From WTFY01 sp965220875 (GTDB lineage: Bacteria; Pseudomonadota; Gammaproteobacteria; UBA4575): 64,000 nucleotides of DNA. The notes beneath the pieces were generated by a model. That model did not search any database. It was not told the DNA's origin and saw only the letters and a list, made by a program, of their open reading frames with translations. The stretch is taken from the NCBI GenBank assembly GCA_965220875.1, contig OZ244849.1, positions 310,001-374,000 of the forward strand, read 5' to 3'. Position 1 is the first letter of the stretch. Each line of letters opens with the position of its first letter. Of the stretch, positions 7,441-17,400 are shown piece after piece. Position numbers and translations under genes: made by a program.

Positions 7441-8577
7441 CTAATTTCGCCTGTTTCCCAAAAAATGCTTTAAAGCCTTGCCCGAGTCAATTGCTGTCCT
7501 GACTACCCCGGCCGAATCATTCAGATCCTTTCCAATGCCCATATGAGTAAGCATGATCGCTCCCGAATAGATCAGGCTGTCTCGAGCAGGACCGTGCTCC
7601 CCTTCCAGCGCAGACATCCCAACCAGCGCCGCCTGGCCTGCAAGTTGATCCACATCAAACTTTGCAGCCGTACCGTCCAGACTGTGCCTGCTTGAATCCA
7701 GCTCCGGCAAGGGCACCGCGCGGACATCCTGGTGTATGCCGGCCTGCTCAGGATGAATTTCCACATCCGCTAACGTGCCACCGTTTTGGTATTCAAAATA
7801 CTTCGATACCTGTTTTAAAGAAGGGATCACGCCTCCTTCGACACCCCGCACAAATACTGAAGATTCAAAACCGGACAACCTGGCCAAATGTTCATATACC
7901 GGGGGATACGGTTTATGAACATAACCTGTCATCAGGTGCGTCCCCACCTTTCCCCGAACCGGCCCGATTAAAACTTCCACAGTAGTGAGAACAGGTCTTT
8001 TAACTATCCGGGTTCGCAAGGAAATGAGGTCATGCAATGCTGGGCATACGTGCTGTTGATCGATGTAAGCCCAGCCAATATCAGGATTGTTGATCCGGCT
8101 GACGGTCTGCAACGGGTCCAGGTCCACATTGATCGATGCTGCACGCAAGACCTTTCTGTGCGTGGCCCCGAACTTGGGTCCTACCGCTTCGGCTCCATGT
8201 GAAACTGCCCGCAGACCGCTTGCAGCAAGCACGGCGGGCAGGAATGGCGAAACCGGCAGCCCACGCGTATAACCGTCGTAAGGGTCCGCAATGTCCACAA
8301 TATGATCCACCTCTGCAGTGACGATGTTCGAGGCGTCAATGATCGCCTGCAGGGACCCCCCGTTTTCATCCAGTGTTTCGCGCTTCATGCGCAGGGCGAT
8401 CAAAAAGATACCTGCCTGGACCGGGTCAGCAGTGCCATCGAGAATATGCTGCATCGCATCACGCGCTTCCCCGAAAGAGATATCCTTGCTGTACTCGGGC
8501 CCGGTCGCTACACGCTGAATATAAGAACGCATCGCGAGTGCTGGATCTGTAATCGTATGCGGTTCTGTTGGTGACAT
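7441..8577 (-). CDS. anthranilate phosphoribosyltransferase-like protein (TrpD/YbiB superfamily)
   Basis: About 378 residues. The N-terminal helical region SFGEARDAMQHILDGTADPVQAGIFLIALRMKRET matches the TrpD/nucleoside-phosphorylase N-domain. The following DPYDGYTRGLPVSPFLPAVLAASGLRAVSHGAEAVGPKFGAT corresponds to the phosphoribosyl-binding region, but the glycine-rich loop and the TFNIST-like motif of true TrpD are altered. No trp genes are nearby, so I favour a TrpD2/YbiB-type protein of unsettled function over tryptophan synthesis. I place the start at the ATG at 8577; the open frame continues to 8715 but that stretch lies in the divergent promoter region and looks non-coding. It is followed by the 64-aa gene. 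Confidence 0.75.
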   Translation of the reverse strand: MSPTEPHTITDPALAMRSYIQRVATGPEYSKDISFGEARDAMQHILDGTADPVQAGIFLIALRMKRETLDENGGSLQAIIDASNIVTAEVDHIVDIADPYDGYTRGLPVSPFLPAVLAASGLRAVSHGAEAVGPKFGATHRKVLRAASINVDLDPLQTVSRINNPDIGWAYIDQQHVCPALHDLISLRTRIVKRPVLTTVEVLIGPVRGKVGTHLMTGYVHKPYPPVYEHLARLSGFESSVFVRGVEGGVIPSLKQVSKYFEYQNGGTLADVEIHPEQAGIHQDVRAVPLPELDSSRHSLDGTAAKFDVDQLAGQAALVGMSALEGEHGPARDSLIYSGAIMLTHMGIGKDLNDSAGVVRTAIDSGKALKHFLGNRRN

Positions 8578-8844
8578 GGAACTCAGGGTATCGGTTGGTG
8601 TAGCATGGCAGGATATAAAAAGCAGTATCGACGCTAATATACCCCTATAGAGAGAACCCGCATTGCCCCACTGTTCCGGGCATGCCATAGCATGCTCACA
8701 TGCCAGTCTGTACAAGGCCTCGCTACATGGGATAATCTGCTACCCCCGCCTGCTGCCAAATCAGGCTATTCCTCAGGCTTTCAATATTCGCGTATTATAT
8801 ATGCAAGACTAAGTACCCTTGACTACCTATTGCTTGGAGAAGTC

Positions 8845-9282
8845 ATGCCAGACGACGATATGGACTTGGCCAGCGGCATCATGGCATTTGAAGCAAAACA
8901 TTTTTCTCGAGCGCTGCAGATTCTTTCGCAGCTTGCTGAAAAAGGTGAACCAGATGCCCAGTACCGATGCGCAATCATGTACCAGAATGGCCTTGGAGTT
9001 GTTGCTAATCCAGATGCAGCATTCAAGTGGATGAAGACTGCTGCCGAAACGGGACATGCACTGGCTCAGCATGGACTGGGGTTCATGTACATGGAAGGAG
9101 ACTGTACCGAACAAAATGGTGCAGAGGCTGTCCTATGGTTCACGAAAGCGGCCGAACAGGGTTTACAGGGTTCTCAAACGACGCTTGCAATGATGTATGA
9201 GGAAGGCCGGGTCATCGCACGTGATCCGGAAAAGGCCAGGCAGTGGTATGGCAGGGCAGGTTTTTCTTCAGAAGAATCATAG
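8845..9282 (+). CDS. Sel1-repeat (SLR) protein
   Basis: A 145-residue protein of tandem Sel1-like helical repeats; three units are readable (AQYRCAIMYQNGLGV, AQHGLGFMYMEGD and SQTTLAMMYEEGRVIARDPEKARQWYGRAG). Such repeats act as protein-protein scaffolds. There is no signal peptide from the ATG at 8845, which has GGAGA before it; the open frame reaches back to 8692 but that part resembles promoter DNA. It is the first gene of a close-packed operon with MoxR, VWA, DsrS-like and CysG genes (20 bases to the next start), suggesting a scaffold role for that ATPase system. Confidence 0.8.
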   Translation: MPDDDMDLASGIMAFEAKHFSRALQILSQLAEKGEPDAQYRCAIMYQNGLGVVANPDAAFKWMKTAAETGHALAQHGLGFMYMEGDCTEQNGAEAVLWFTKAAEQGLQGSQTTLAMMYEEGRVIARDPEKARQWYGRAGFSSEES

Positions 9283-9302
9283 CGACTGTCATACATTCTC
9301 TC

Positions 9303-10352
9303 ATGCGACCCGCGCATTTAATCATCGTTCTTGGAAAAGAATTTGCAGGGGCTGCCGTTGGCCATCACACCCCTGTGATGCTATGGGGTCCCCCGGGTGT
9401 TGGCAAGTCTCAAATGGTCGCTCAAGTGGCAGAAGAAAATAACGTCGAGGTCATTGATATCCGCCTGTCACAAATGGAGCCAAGTGATTTGCGCGGCATC
9501 CCTTTTCGGGACAAGGACACCGTGGAATGGGCGATTCCTGCCATGTTGCCTGACATGAAAAGACATGGCTCTAGAGGAATACTGTTTCTGGACGAAATCA
9601 CTTCCGCAGCTCCGAGTGTGTCGGCTGCAGCGTATCAACTCATATTGGACAGGAGCCTGGGCCAGTACCGGGTCCCAAATGGCTGGGCCATATTTGCTGC
9701 TGGCAATCGCCAGGGAGACCGCGGTGTTACTTACTCCATGCCTGCACCTCTCGCCAACAGGTTTTCCCATTTTGAGGTAGACATAAATCTGGATGACTGG
9801 GTGAGCTGGGCATACAGAAACCAGATTGACGAAAAAATTATCGCATTTTTACGTTTTCGCCCTGACTTACTATTCGACTTTGATCCTGCACACAATCCTG
9901 TTGCTTTTCCATCACCCCGTTCCTGGGAGTTTGCGCACCGGGCCTTGCAAAAATTTTCAGAGCGCCCCGATCTTCTTACCGGCGCACTGCAGGCCTGCGT
10001 CGGTCCTGCAGCAGGAGTGGAACTCAATGCCTTCATCTCCAACCTCGATCAAATGCCTGACCTGGAAGCCATCGTACGTGGTGATGATATCGCCGCCCCC
10101 AAGGAAATCGACCTGCAATATGCCATTGCATCCGCATTGGTGGGCCATGCGATCCGTGCCAAACAGACTGTCAATGCCGGGCATGTTCACGGCAACATCC
10201 TGAATTATGCAAGCAGATTTCCCCAACGCGAAATGGGTGTGATGATGGTTTCGGACATGCATCGTGCAATCGGTGAGGACCTTTTCAGCTTGCCCGAGTT
10301 CACTGTATGGGCAGACAAGATTGCAGACATCATGATCTATGACCAAGTCTGA
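9303..10352 (+). CDS. MoxR-family AAA+ ATPase
   Basis: A 349-residue AAA+ protein. Walker A is GPPGVGKS, Walker B ILFLDEI, sensor 1 lies in AIFAAGN and an arginine-rich PLANRF segment follows, as in MoxR proteins. The ATG at 9303 is chosen because an earlier frame start lies inside the Sel1 gene. MoxR ATPases work with a von Willebrand A domain partner to remodel or activate metalloenzymes; the partner is the next gene, with 21 bases between the two. With DsrS-like and siroheme synthase genes downstream, a role in maturing a sulfur-oxidation enzyme is a reasonable inference but not shown. Confidence 0.9.
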   Translation: MRPAHLIIVLGKEFAGAAVGHHTPVMLWGPPGVGKSQMVAQVAEENNVEVIDIRLSQMEPSDLRGIPFRDKDTVEWAIPAMLPDMKRHGSRGILFLDEITSAAPSVSAAAYQLILDRSLGQYRVPNGWAIFAAGNRQGDRGVTYSMPAPLANRFSHFEVDINLDDWVSWAYRNQIDEKIIAFLRFRPDLLFDFDPAHNPVAFPSPRSWEFAHRALQKFSERPDLLTGALQACVGPAAGVELNAFISNLDQMPDLEAIVRGDDIAAPKEIDLQYAIASALVGHAIRAKQTVNAGHVHGNILNYASRFPQREMGVMMVSDMHRAIGEDLFSLPEFTVWADKIADIMIYDQV

Positions 10353-10373
10353 TACGGTGGCAGAACGCGTCAA

Positions 10374-11597
10374 GTGGGTGATACAAGACTTCAAAACAAA
10401 CTCGCGACGGCAAGAACCCGCTTGATTCTTGACAAGCCTTTCCTCGGCGCGCTGGTCCTGCGCCTGCCATTGGTTGCCGCCGATCCCGGCTGGTGCAAAA
10501 CGACTGCCACCGACGCACGCAAGGTTTATTTCAACCAGGAATACATCGGGCAGCTTGATATTGAGGAAACCCAGTTTGTACTGGCTAAACAGGCCCTGCA
10601 TTGTGCCCTCTCCCACTTTGCCCGCAGGCAGCATCGCATCAAGCACCGTTGGGAACTGGCCTGTGATTACGCGGTCAACCCGCTGCTGGTTCATGACGGG
10701 CTGAAGGCTCCGCCTGGAACCATCATGGAAGAAAATTTTGAAGGAATGACCGCAGAAGAGATCTATCACTGTATCGAGGAATTTGAAAACGAAACCAGCG
10801 AACAGGAAATGCAGTCCCAAAGTCTTGGTGAGGACAGTGCCACCGACCCGCTGCCAGACAATGCAGACCAGGACCTGCAACCAGTTGATCGTGGAGCGGG
10901 CGCAGAGGATGAAACCGAGGATGATCAGCATCTGGCCCCACCGCCTGACAGCCTGACATCACAACAGCAAGAGGAACTGTCGATCCAGTGGCAACAGCGG
11001 CTCGCCGGTGCCGCTCAGCAGGCAATGCAAGCGGGAAAACTCGGTGGGGCCATGGCACGGATGGTCGACTTCATGCTGCAGCCCAGGCTTCCCTGGAGGA
11101 TGCTGCTTGCCAAATACATGACTGCCAATGCGCGAGATGACTACAGCTATTCCAGGCCATCGTCACGCCGGGGGAACCCGGCAATCTTCCCGAGTCTACG
11201 CAGCTCCCAGGTCAATGTTGCGGTAGGCATAGATGTCAGCGGATCTGTCAGCGACCAGGAAATGAATGAATTTCTGTCTGAAGTGGATGCCATCAAAGGG
11301 AACATGCGTGCACGTATTACGCTGTTGCCATGCGATGCCAACCTCACGGAAGGTGCGCCGTGGGTATTCGAGCCATGGGAAGATGTCGAAATGCCATCCG
11401 TTCTGAAGGGTGGAGGCGGAACCAGTTTCTGTCCCGTCTTCAAGTGGCTGGATTCACAGGACCAGTATCCCGACCTGCTGGTTTACTTTACGGATTGTCA
11501 AGGAACTTTCCCGGAAACCGCGCCTTGCTACCCGGTCATTTGGCTGGTAAAGGGAAAAGAATCGGCGCCCTGGGGCCAAAGAATCCAGCTGAACTGA
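10374..11597 (+). CDS. VWA-like protein with degenerate metallopeptidase domain (DUF2201 type)
   Basis: A 407-residue partner of the MoxR ATPase. The C-terminal VWA-like domain has an intact MIDAS start, Asp287-Val-Ser-Gly-Ser291. The N-terminal domain matches the putative metallopeptidase part of this family, but the expected HExxH reads KQALH at 72-76, with His81 and the later DYAVNPLL segment kept; the first His and catalytic Glu are gone, so zinc protease activity is unlikely. Between the two is an acidic linker (about 135-200). The start is GTG at 10374; the frame is closed by the stop of moxR just upstream. It abuts the DsrS-like gene, with one base between. Confidence 0.82.
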   Translation: MGDTRLQNKLATARTRLILDKPFLGALVLRLPLVAADPGWCKTTATDARKVYFNQEYIGQLDIEETQFVLAKQALHCALSHFARRQHRIKHRWELACDYAVNPLLVHDGLKAPPGTIMEENFEGMTAEEIYHCIEEFENETSEQEMQSQSLGEDSATDPLPDNADQDLQPVDRGAGAEDETEDDQHLAPPPDSLTSQQQEELSIQWQQRLAGAAQQAMQAGKLGGAMARMVDFMLQPRLPWRMLLAKYMTANARDDYSYSRPSSRRGNPAIFPSLRSSQVNVAVGIDVSGSVSDQEMNEFLSEVDAIKGNMRARITLLPCDANLTEGAPWVFEPWEDVEMPSVLKGGGGTSFCPVFKWLDSQDQYPDLLVYFTDCQGTFPETAPCYPVIWLVKGKESAPWGQRIQLN

Positions 11598-11598
11598 T

Positions 11599-12708
11599 AT
11601 GCAGATGTCCAGTGAAGATCAGCTGCGTCTGAATGTACTTCTGGCCCAACCCCTGCAGGCCGTACGCATTGACGAATCCAGAATGCGTGTGCACGCACTG
11701 TCTGAAAGGGGTGAAGCAAGTGTCAAGCTCAATCCCACTTGCAAGGACGAAAAGTACATCCGGCTGGTCCAGCAGTTCCTTTCTACCCACTACCTGGGTT
11801 CACCTGGCGGATACCCCGTGTACCTGAGACGCTGGACGCGCATGGGCCAGGCGCGGGATGGCAGCCTGGAGAAACTGCTGCTCATAGGAGAGCCGGAAGC
11901 GGTGGCTGCCGTGGTACATGCGTCAGGGCTTACGAACGAACTGGCGCGCAGAGCATGGTGGACAGATACCAATTCAGAAAACGCACGACGCATGCTTGAA
12001 AAAAAATGCGTTGTCCAGGGAGACATGGGAAGGAAACTGGCCTGTTTTCTCGTAGAGTTTTTGCCATTCGAGGAAGAACAGAAAGCGATTATCGACAGTG
12101 TACGGCTTGTCCTCCAGCCGGGGTTGGTCAGCGATGAAATGCGTAACGAAATCTGGAACAGGGGTAAAAGGAAAAATTCCTACTATGTTGGCTTCCTGCA
12201 ACAGACACCCGATGACTTGCCCATTGAAATCGCGCCGCATTCGAACTGGGAAAATACTGTAGACTGTCTGAAGCCGGAGATCGAGAGGGGCAACCGGTTG
12301 GCGGAACAACTGTGCCGTACGCTCGGATCCAGCGGACAGGCTTTTCTGCATGTATCGACCCTGGTCTTGCAAAAACCCAATGACCAAGAAGTGGTGGTCG
12401 CACTGCTGAACGCGATTGGAGGTTACTTCAGTTTCGTGAAGGTCAATCCAGAATACATGCGCAATACACAATCCTTGTCGCAACACGTTGAAAATCACTG
12501 TATGGAAAACCCGGACGTCGAAAAGATCATGGCTATCGATCCGGCTTTGATGCCACAAATCAAGGCAATCCTGAGCCTGTCGATGGTCAGTGAGGCCCTT
12601 GTTGACCCCATATTTGGCATGACGGATGCTATCGGCTCTGTCATGAGAAAAAAAATTGAACCGGTGACCGGGCCTGTCACCGGATATATACGCACACTGC
12701 AGTCATAA
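11599..12708 (+). CDS. dsrS: DsrS-like protein
   Basis: A 369-residue soluble protein, with hallmark segments DQLRLNVLLAQPLQAVRIDES, GSPGGYPVYLRRWTRMGQ and ELARRAWW. This pattern is what I remember of DsrS, a cytoplasmic protein of unknown activity encoded at the end of dsr clusters in purple sulfur bacteria and affecting sulfur-globule oxidation. No catalytic motif or cofactor site is visible. It is translated directly after the VWA gene and six bases before cysG, placing it with siroheme synthesis, which DsrAB needs. The assignment rests on recall of the sequence pattern rather than a search. Confidence 0.62.
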   Translation: MQMSSEDQLRLNVLLAQPLQAVRIDESRMRVHALSERGEASVKLNPTCKDEKYIRLVQQFLSTHYLGSPGGYPVYLRRWTRMGQARDGSLEKLLLIGEPEAVAAVVHASGLTNELARRAWWTDTNSENARRMLEKKCVVQGDMGRKLACFLVEFLPFEEEQKAIIDSVRLVLQPGLVSDEMRNEIWNRGKRKNSYYVGFLQQTPDDLPIEIAPHSNWENTVDCLKPEIERGNRLAEQLCRTLGSSGQAFLHVSTLVLQKPNDQEVVVALLNAIGGYFSFVKVNPEYMRNTQSLSQHVENHCMENPDVEKIMAIDPALMPQIKAILSLSMVSEALVDPIFGMTDAIGSVMRKKIEPVTGPVTGYIRTLQS

Positions 12709-12713
12709 GTCAC

Positions 12714-14153
12714 ATGGATTACCTGCCCCTTTTCCTGGACGTAAAAAACAAACCGTGTCTCATCGTGGGAGGCGGCCGCATTGCTTCGAGGAAACTTTCG
12801 TTACTCATTCGTGCACAAGCAAAAATTACCGTTATTGCCCCAGACATCACCCCTGAGATCAGAAACCAGATCGATGAGGCCAGGGTCATCTGGCTGCAAA
12901 AAAAAATTACACCAGAAGATCTGAAGGATTTTCAACTTGTTCTGGTTGCAACAGATGACCGGAATGTCAACTCGGAAATTGCCACCTATTGCAAGGAACG
13001 GAATATCCTGGTGAATACTGCAGACGACGTGCAAAACTGCAATTTCATATTGCCTTCAATGATAGACCGCTCGCCTGTCCAGATTGCGGTATCTACCGGT
13101 GGTGCGTCTCCGGTACTGGCGCGGATGCTGCGTGCGAAGCTGGAAAACTGCATACCTGCCGCTTACGGGCAGTTGGCCAAATTGATAGAAAGCTACCGTC
13201 TCAAGGTCAAGGAAAAGTTTTCCACCACGGACCAGAAAAGAAAGTTCTGGGAAGAAATCCTGCAGGGCCCTGTTGCCGAGCTTGTGTTTTCCAGACAATT
13301 CAGTCGGGCAGAAAAACTATTGCAGGATGTAATTGAACATTCCGGTCAACAGGATTTGCCTCAAGGGGAAGTATACCTCGTCGGTGCAGGGCCCGGGGAC
13401 CCTGATCTACTGACATTCCGCGCATTAAGACTCATGCAACAGGCCGATGTGGTCGTGTACGACCGGCTTGTCTCAAAGGAAATCATGGACCTTATCCGCA
13501 AGGAAGCAGAACTCATCTATGCCGGTAAAGAACGTGCACAACACACGTTGCCCCAGGAAACCATCAACCAACTCCTGGTTCGTCTGGCAAAAGACGGTAA
13601 ACGCGTATTGCGGCTGAAAGGTGGAGACCCGTTTATCTTTGGAAGAGGCGGCGAGGAAATCAATACATTGATTGATGAACAGATTCCATTTCAGGTGGTG
13701 CCCGGCATTACAGCAGCGGCAGGATGTGCCGCCTATGCCGGTATCCCGCTCACTCATCGCGAATATTCACAGGCAGTAATTTTTGCAACCGGACACCTGA
13801 GTGACGGTACGGTTAACCTGAACTGGGAAATGCTCGCCCATGACAACCAGACGCTGGTATTTTACATGGGGCTGCAGGGTCTTGATTTCATCTGCTCCAA
13901 CCTGAAAACGCATGGCATGGCGGCTGAAACTCCTGCAGCACTCATCATGCAAGGCACAACATCGCAACAGAAGGTGATTATTGGAAATCTGGACAGCTTG
14001 CCAGAACTGGTCATCCAGCATGAGGTCAAGCCACCCACCCTGGTAATTGTCGGAGAAGTAGTGAAGCTTCACAACAGGCTGCACTGGTTCAATCCCGAAT
14101 CAGACGTGTCCGCAACGGCGATCAGGTTTTTTGGAGGAAGGTTTCGTTTGTAA
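12714..14153 (+). CDS. cysG: siroheme synthase CysG (dehydrogenase/ferrochelatase plus uroporphyrinogen III methyltransferase)
   Basis: A 479-residue trifunctional enzyme. The N-terminal part (1-210) has the NAD site GGGRIASRK and the CysG dimerisation region. The C-terminal SUMT domain begins near GEVYLVGAGPGDPDLLT and includes LRLKGGDPFIFGRGGEE and the VPGITAA segment. It converts uroporphyrinogen III to siroheme, the cofactor of DsrAB and assimilatory sulfite reductase. A C-terminal tail of about 20 residues exceeds the E. coli protein (457 aa). It ends the operon starting with the Sel1 gene; the spacing of 5 bases to the DsrS-like stop implies coupling and links it to Dsr function. Confidence 0.93.
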   Translation: MDYLPLFLDVKNKPCLIVGGGRIASRKLSLLIRAQAKITVIAPDITPEIRNQIDEARVIWLQKKITPEDLKDFQLVLVATDDRNVNSEIATYCKERNILVNTADDVQNCNFILPSMIDRSPVQIAVSTGGASPVLARMLRAKLENCIPAAYGQLAKLIESYRLKVKEKFSTTDQKRKFWEEILQGPVAELVFSRQFSRAEKLLQDVIEHSGQQDLPQGEVYLVGAGPGDPDLLTFRALRLMQQADVVVYDRLVSKEIMDLIRKEAELIYAGKERAQHTLPQETINQLLVRLAKDGKRVLRLKGGDPFIFGRGGEEINTLIDEQIPFQVVPGITAAAGCAAYAGIPLTHREYSQAVIFATGHLSDGTVNLNWEMLAHDNQTLVFYMGLQGLDFICSNLKTHGMAAETPAALIMQGTTSQQKVIIGNLDSLPELVIQHEVKPPTLVIVGEVVKLHNRLHWFNPESDVSATAIRFFGGRFRL

Positions 14154-14461
14154 GGGCAGTTCCAGGCAGTTCTGAAGATCCATTTCGACAGGGAAGACCC
14201 GGTCAGACGCCGGGAACATCAGGCCAGTATACGGTGCAGGCGCAAGCAAATGCCGGAATTTTAGCCAAATACGTGCGTGATTTAATTCCAAGTCGAACGT
14301 GCATTAGGGTATTTGTATGCCCTGCGTTATAATTTGCAGCCTTTTTGCAATTCTAGTTGACATAGTGCACAGCTTGCTCGCAGATATTTCCCGGAATTAC
14401 TCTTTTGCGATAGATCATTCATCCCATGAAACACTTAACATGACCAGGCTCAGTTTTTCCC
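14154..14461. other. intergenic region upstream of gltB (308 bases)
   Basis: No convincing coding frame. It contains a weak hairpin (CCCGG 14198-14202 with CCGGG 14210-14214) without a T-run, so no clear terminator for cysG. Promoter-like words are present: TATAAT at 14328-14333 and TTGACA at 14357-14362, but they are not paired at normal spacing. gltB transcription most likely starts in the second half. Confidence 0.5.
14328..14333 (+). promoter_or_regulatory. possible -10 element upstream of gltBD
   Basis: A perfect TATAAT about 130 bases before the gltB start. No good -35 at the right distance; the TTGACA at 14357 lies downstream and would need a -10 near 14383 (GATATT, with a spacer of 20). 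Candidate only. Confidence 0.25.
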
Positions 14462-17400
14462 ATGCAGTCAATTATGAATGTTCACGATAAGCCTACAGAA
14501 GGCCTGTACGAAGCAAGCACAGAGCATGATTCGTGCGGCGTTGGCTTCGTGGTTGACATCAAAGGCCGCAAATCACACAAGATTGTCGAGAATTCACTTA
14601 CTGTTCTCAAAAACCTTATCCATCGAGGCGCCTGTGGCTGTGAGGAAAATACCGGTGACGGGGTAGGCATACTCACTCAGCTTCCTCACAAGTTTTTCAA
14701 AAGGGTTTGCAGTGAAATAGGAATCGAGTTGCCGGAATTCGGGCAATATGGTGCCGGCATGGTTTTCCTGCCTACAGACCCGGTACAGCATAAACAGTGC
14801 ATGGACCGTTTCCAACAGGTCATCAAAGAAGAAGGTCAGCATATCCTGGGCTGGCGCGAGGTGCCTGTCGATGATTCGTTGCTGGGGCTCACGGCCAAGT
14901 CTGCAGAGCCTTCTTTCAGACAGGTCTTTATCGGACGCAGCGATGAAATTCCTGATGAAGCTGCATTTGAACGCAAGCTTTATGTTATACGCAAACGCAT
15001 CGAACACATTGTTTACGGCTCTGACCTGTCCCAGCGGAGCAGCTTTTATATCCCGTCACTTTCATACAGGACCTTTGTCTACAAAGGCATGCTGACCGGC
15101 TCGCAGTTTGAGCCCATGTTTCCCGATGTCACAGAGCATGATTACGAATCGGCAATGTCCCTCGTGCACCAGAGGTTCTCAACCAATACATTTCCTTCAT
15201 GGGACCTGGCACATCCATTCCGCTATCTCGCCCATAACGGGGAAATCAATACTGTACGTGGCAACATAAACTGGATGCATGCCAGGGAAGCATTGTGCCG
15301 GTCAGAATTATTTGGCGACGATTTACAGAAGCTTTTCCCGATCGTAATTGAAAACGGCAGTGATTCTGCAACGTTTGACAACGTGCTTGAATTCCTGCAC
15401 ATGTGCGGCAGGCCCTTGCCGCACGCGATCCTGATGATGATCCCGGAAGCCTGGAGCAATCATGAAACCATGGATGCATCCCGCAAGGCGTTCTATGAAT
15501 ATCATGCGTGCCTGATGGAACCCTGGGATGGTCCAGCCTCAATCGCGTTCACAAATGGTGAAGTGATTGGTGCGGTACTGGATCGAAACGGTTTGCGTCC
15601 ATCACGCTACTATGTCACCAAGGACAACATGGTTGTCATGGCATCAGAAGTGGGAGTGCTGGATATCCCACCGGAAAATGTACTGGTCAAGGAACGACTG
15701 CATCCTGGCAGAATCTTCATGGTAGACACCAGACAAGGGCGCATCATAGACGACGAAGAAATCAAGAAACAGTTTGTTGAGGAACATCCCTTCCAGACAT
15801 GGCTGGATGAGAACCTGGTGAAACTCGAAAGTTTGCCAAGCCCCAAGCAGGTCTACGGCGTCGATACGAAATCGCTGCTTCAACGTCAGCAGGCATACGG
15901 TTACACACACGAAGACCTGAGAATGCTGATGGCTCCCATGGCATTGAACGGACTGGAACCGGTAGGTTCAATGGGTACAGACGCCGCATTGGCCGTGCTG
16001 TCGAACCGCTCAAGACTGCTGTACGACTACTTCAAGCAGCTCTTTGCACAGGTAACCAACCCGCCACTGGATGGAATTCGAGAAGAACTGGTCACCCAGG
16101 TAGCAGTCACAATCGGTCCGGAAAAAAACCTGCTACACCCTGATGCACAAAGTTGCAGGCAGGTCAGAATCCCCTCTCCAGTGCTTACCAACGAAGATAT
16201 GGCACGTATACGGGAATTAACATTGCCCGACCTGAAAGCCATAACCATTCCCATCCTTTACCCCGTCGCTGAGGGAGGCCAGGGACTTGACAAGGCATTA
16301 AAGGAAGTATGTGCAAGAGTCGATTCGGCAGTGGAACAAAACTATGCCCATGTCATCCTGTCGGATCGTGGTGTAAACAGGGAATTGGCGGCAATCCCCG
16401 CACTGCTTGCCACAGCCGGCGTACATCATCACATGATCCGTTCAGGCACACGCACAAGAGTGGGGCTGCTGCTGGAATCTGCCGAACCAAGAGAAATCCA
16501 TCACTTCGCAGTGTTGATAGGATACGGAATAGAGGCGGTGAACCCCTATCTTGCCCTGGAGTCACTGGCTGGCATGATCGGCAAGGGACACCTGCCGGAA
16601 ATGCCGCATGAGACAGCAATCAAGAATTACATCAAAGCCGTAAACAAAGGCCTGATCAAAACAATGTCCAAGATGGGCATCTCCACGGTACAGTCCTATC
16701 GTGGAGCGCAAATCTTCGAGGCGATAGGCCTGAACAAGGAATTTGTCGACCAGTACTTTACCTGGACAGCATCACGCATAGGCGGTATCGGTCTCGAAGA
16801 AATTTCCAAGGAAATAAGTGAACGCCATCATAACGCCTTCCCTGATCGGCCCGTGAAAAATCCCGATCTGGACTGGGGCGGTGAATACCAGTGGCGACGC
16901 GATGGCGAATACCACTTGTTCAATCCGGAAACAGTGTTCAAGTTGCAGCATGCCACACGTTCGGGGCAATACCGGCTATTCAAGGAATACACGGACAAGG
17001 TGGACAGGCAAAACGAAAATCTGGCCACCTTACGCGGGCTGTTTGAATTCAAATTCAGAAATGGCCCGATTCCTATCACCGAGGTAGAACCCATAGAAAG
17101 CATTATGAAACGGTTCTCTACCGGAGCCATGTCATATGGCTCGATCAGCAAGCAGGCTCATGAAACCCTGGCCATCGCAATGAACCGTATCGGAGGCAAG
17201 TCCAACACCGGTGAAGGCGGAGAGGATCCTGATCGTTACAAACCTGACGAAAACGGTGACTTGAGGAGAAGCGCGATCAAACAGGTGGCATCCGGTCGTT
17301 TCGGAGTAACAAGTGAGTACCTGGTGAATGCCGATGACCTGCAAATCAAGATGGCACAGGGTGCCAAGCCCGGAGAAGGAGGGCAGTTGCCTGGCACCAA

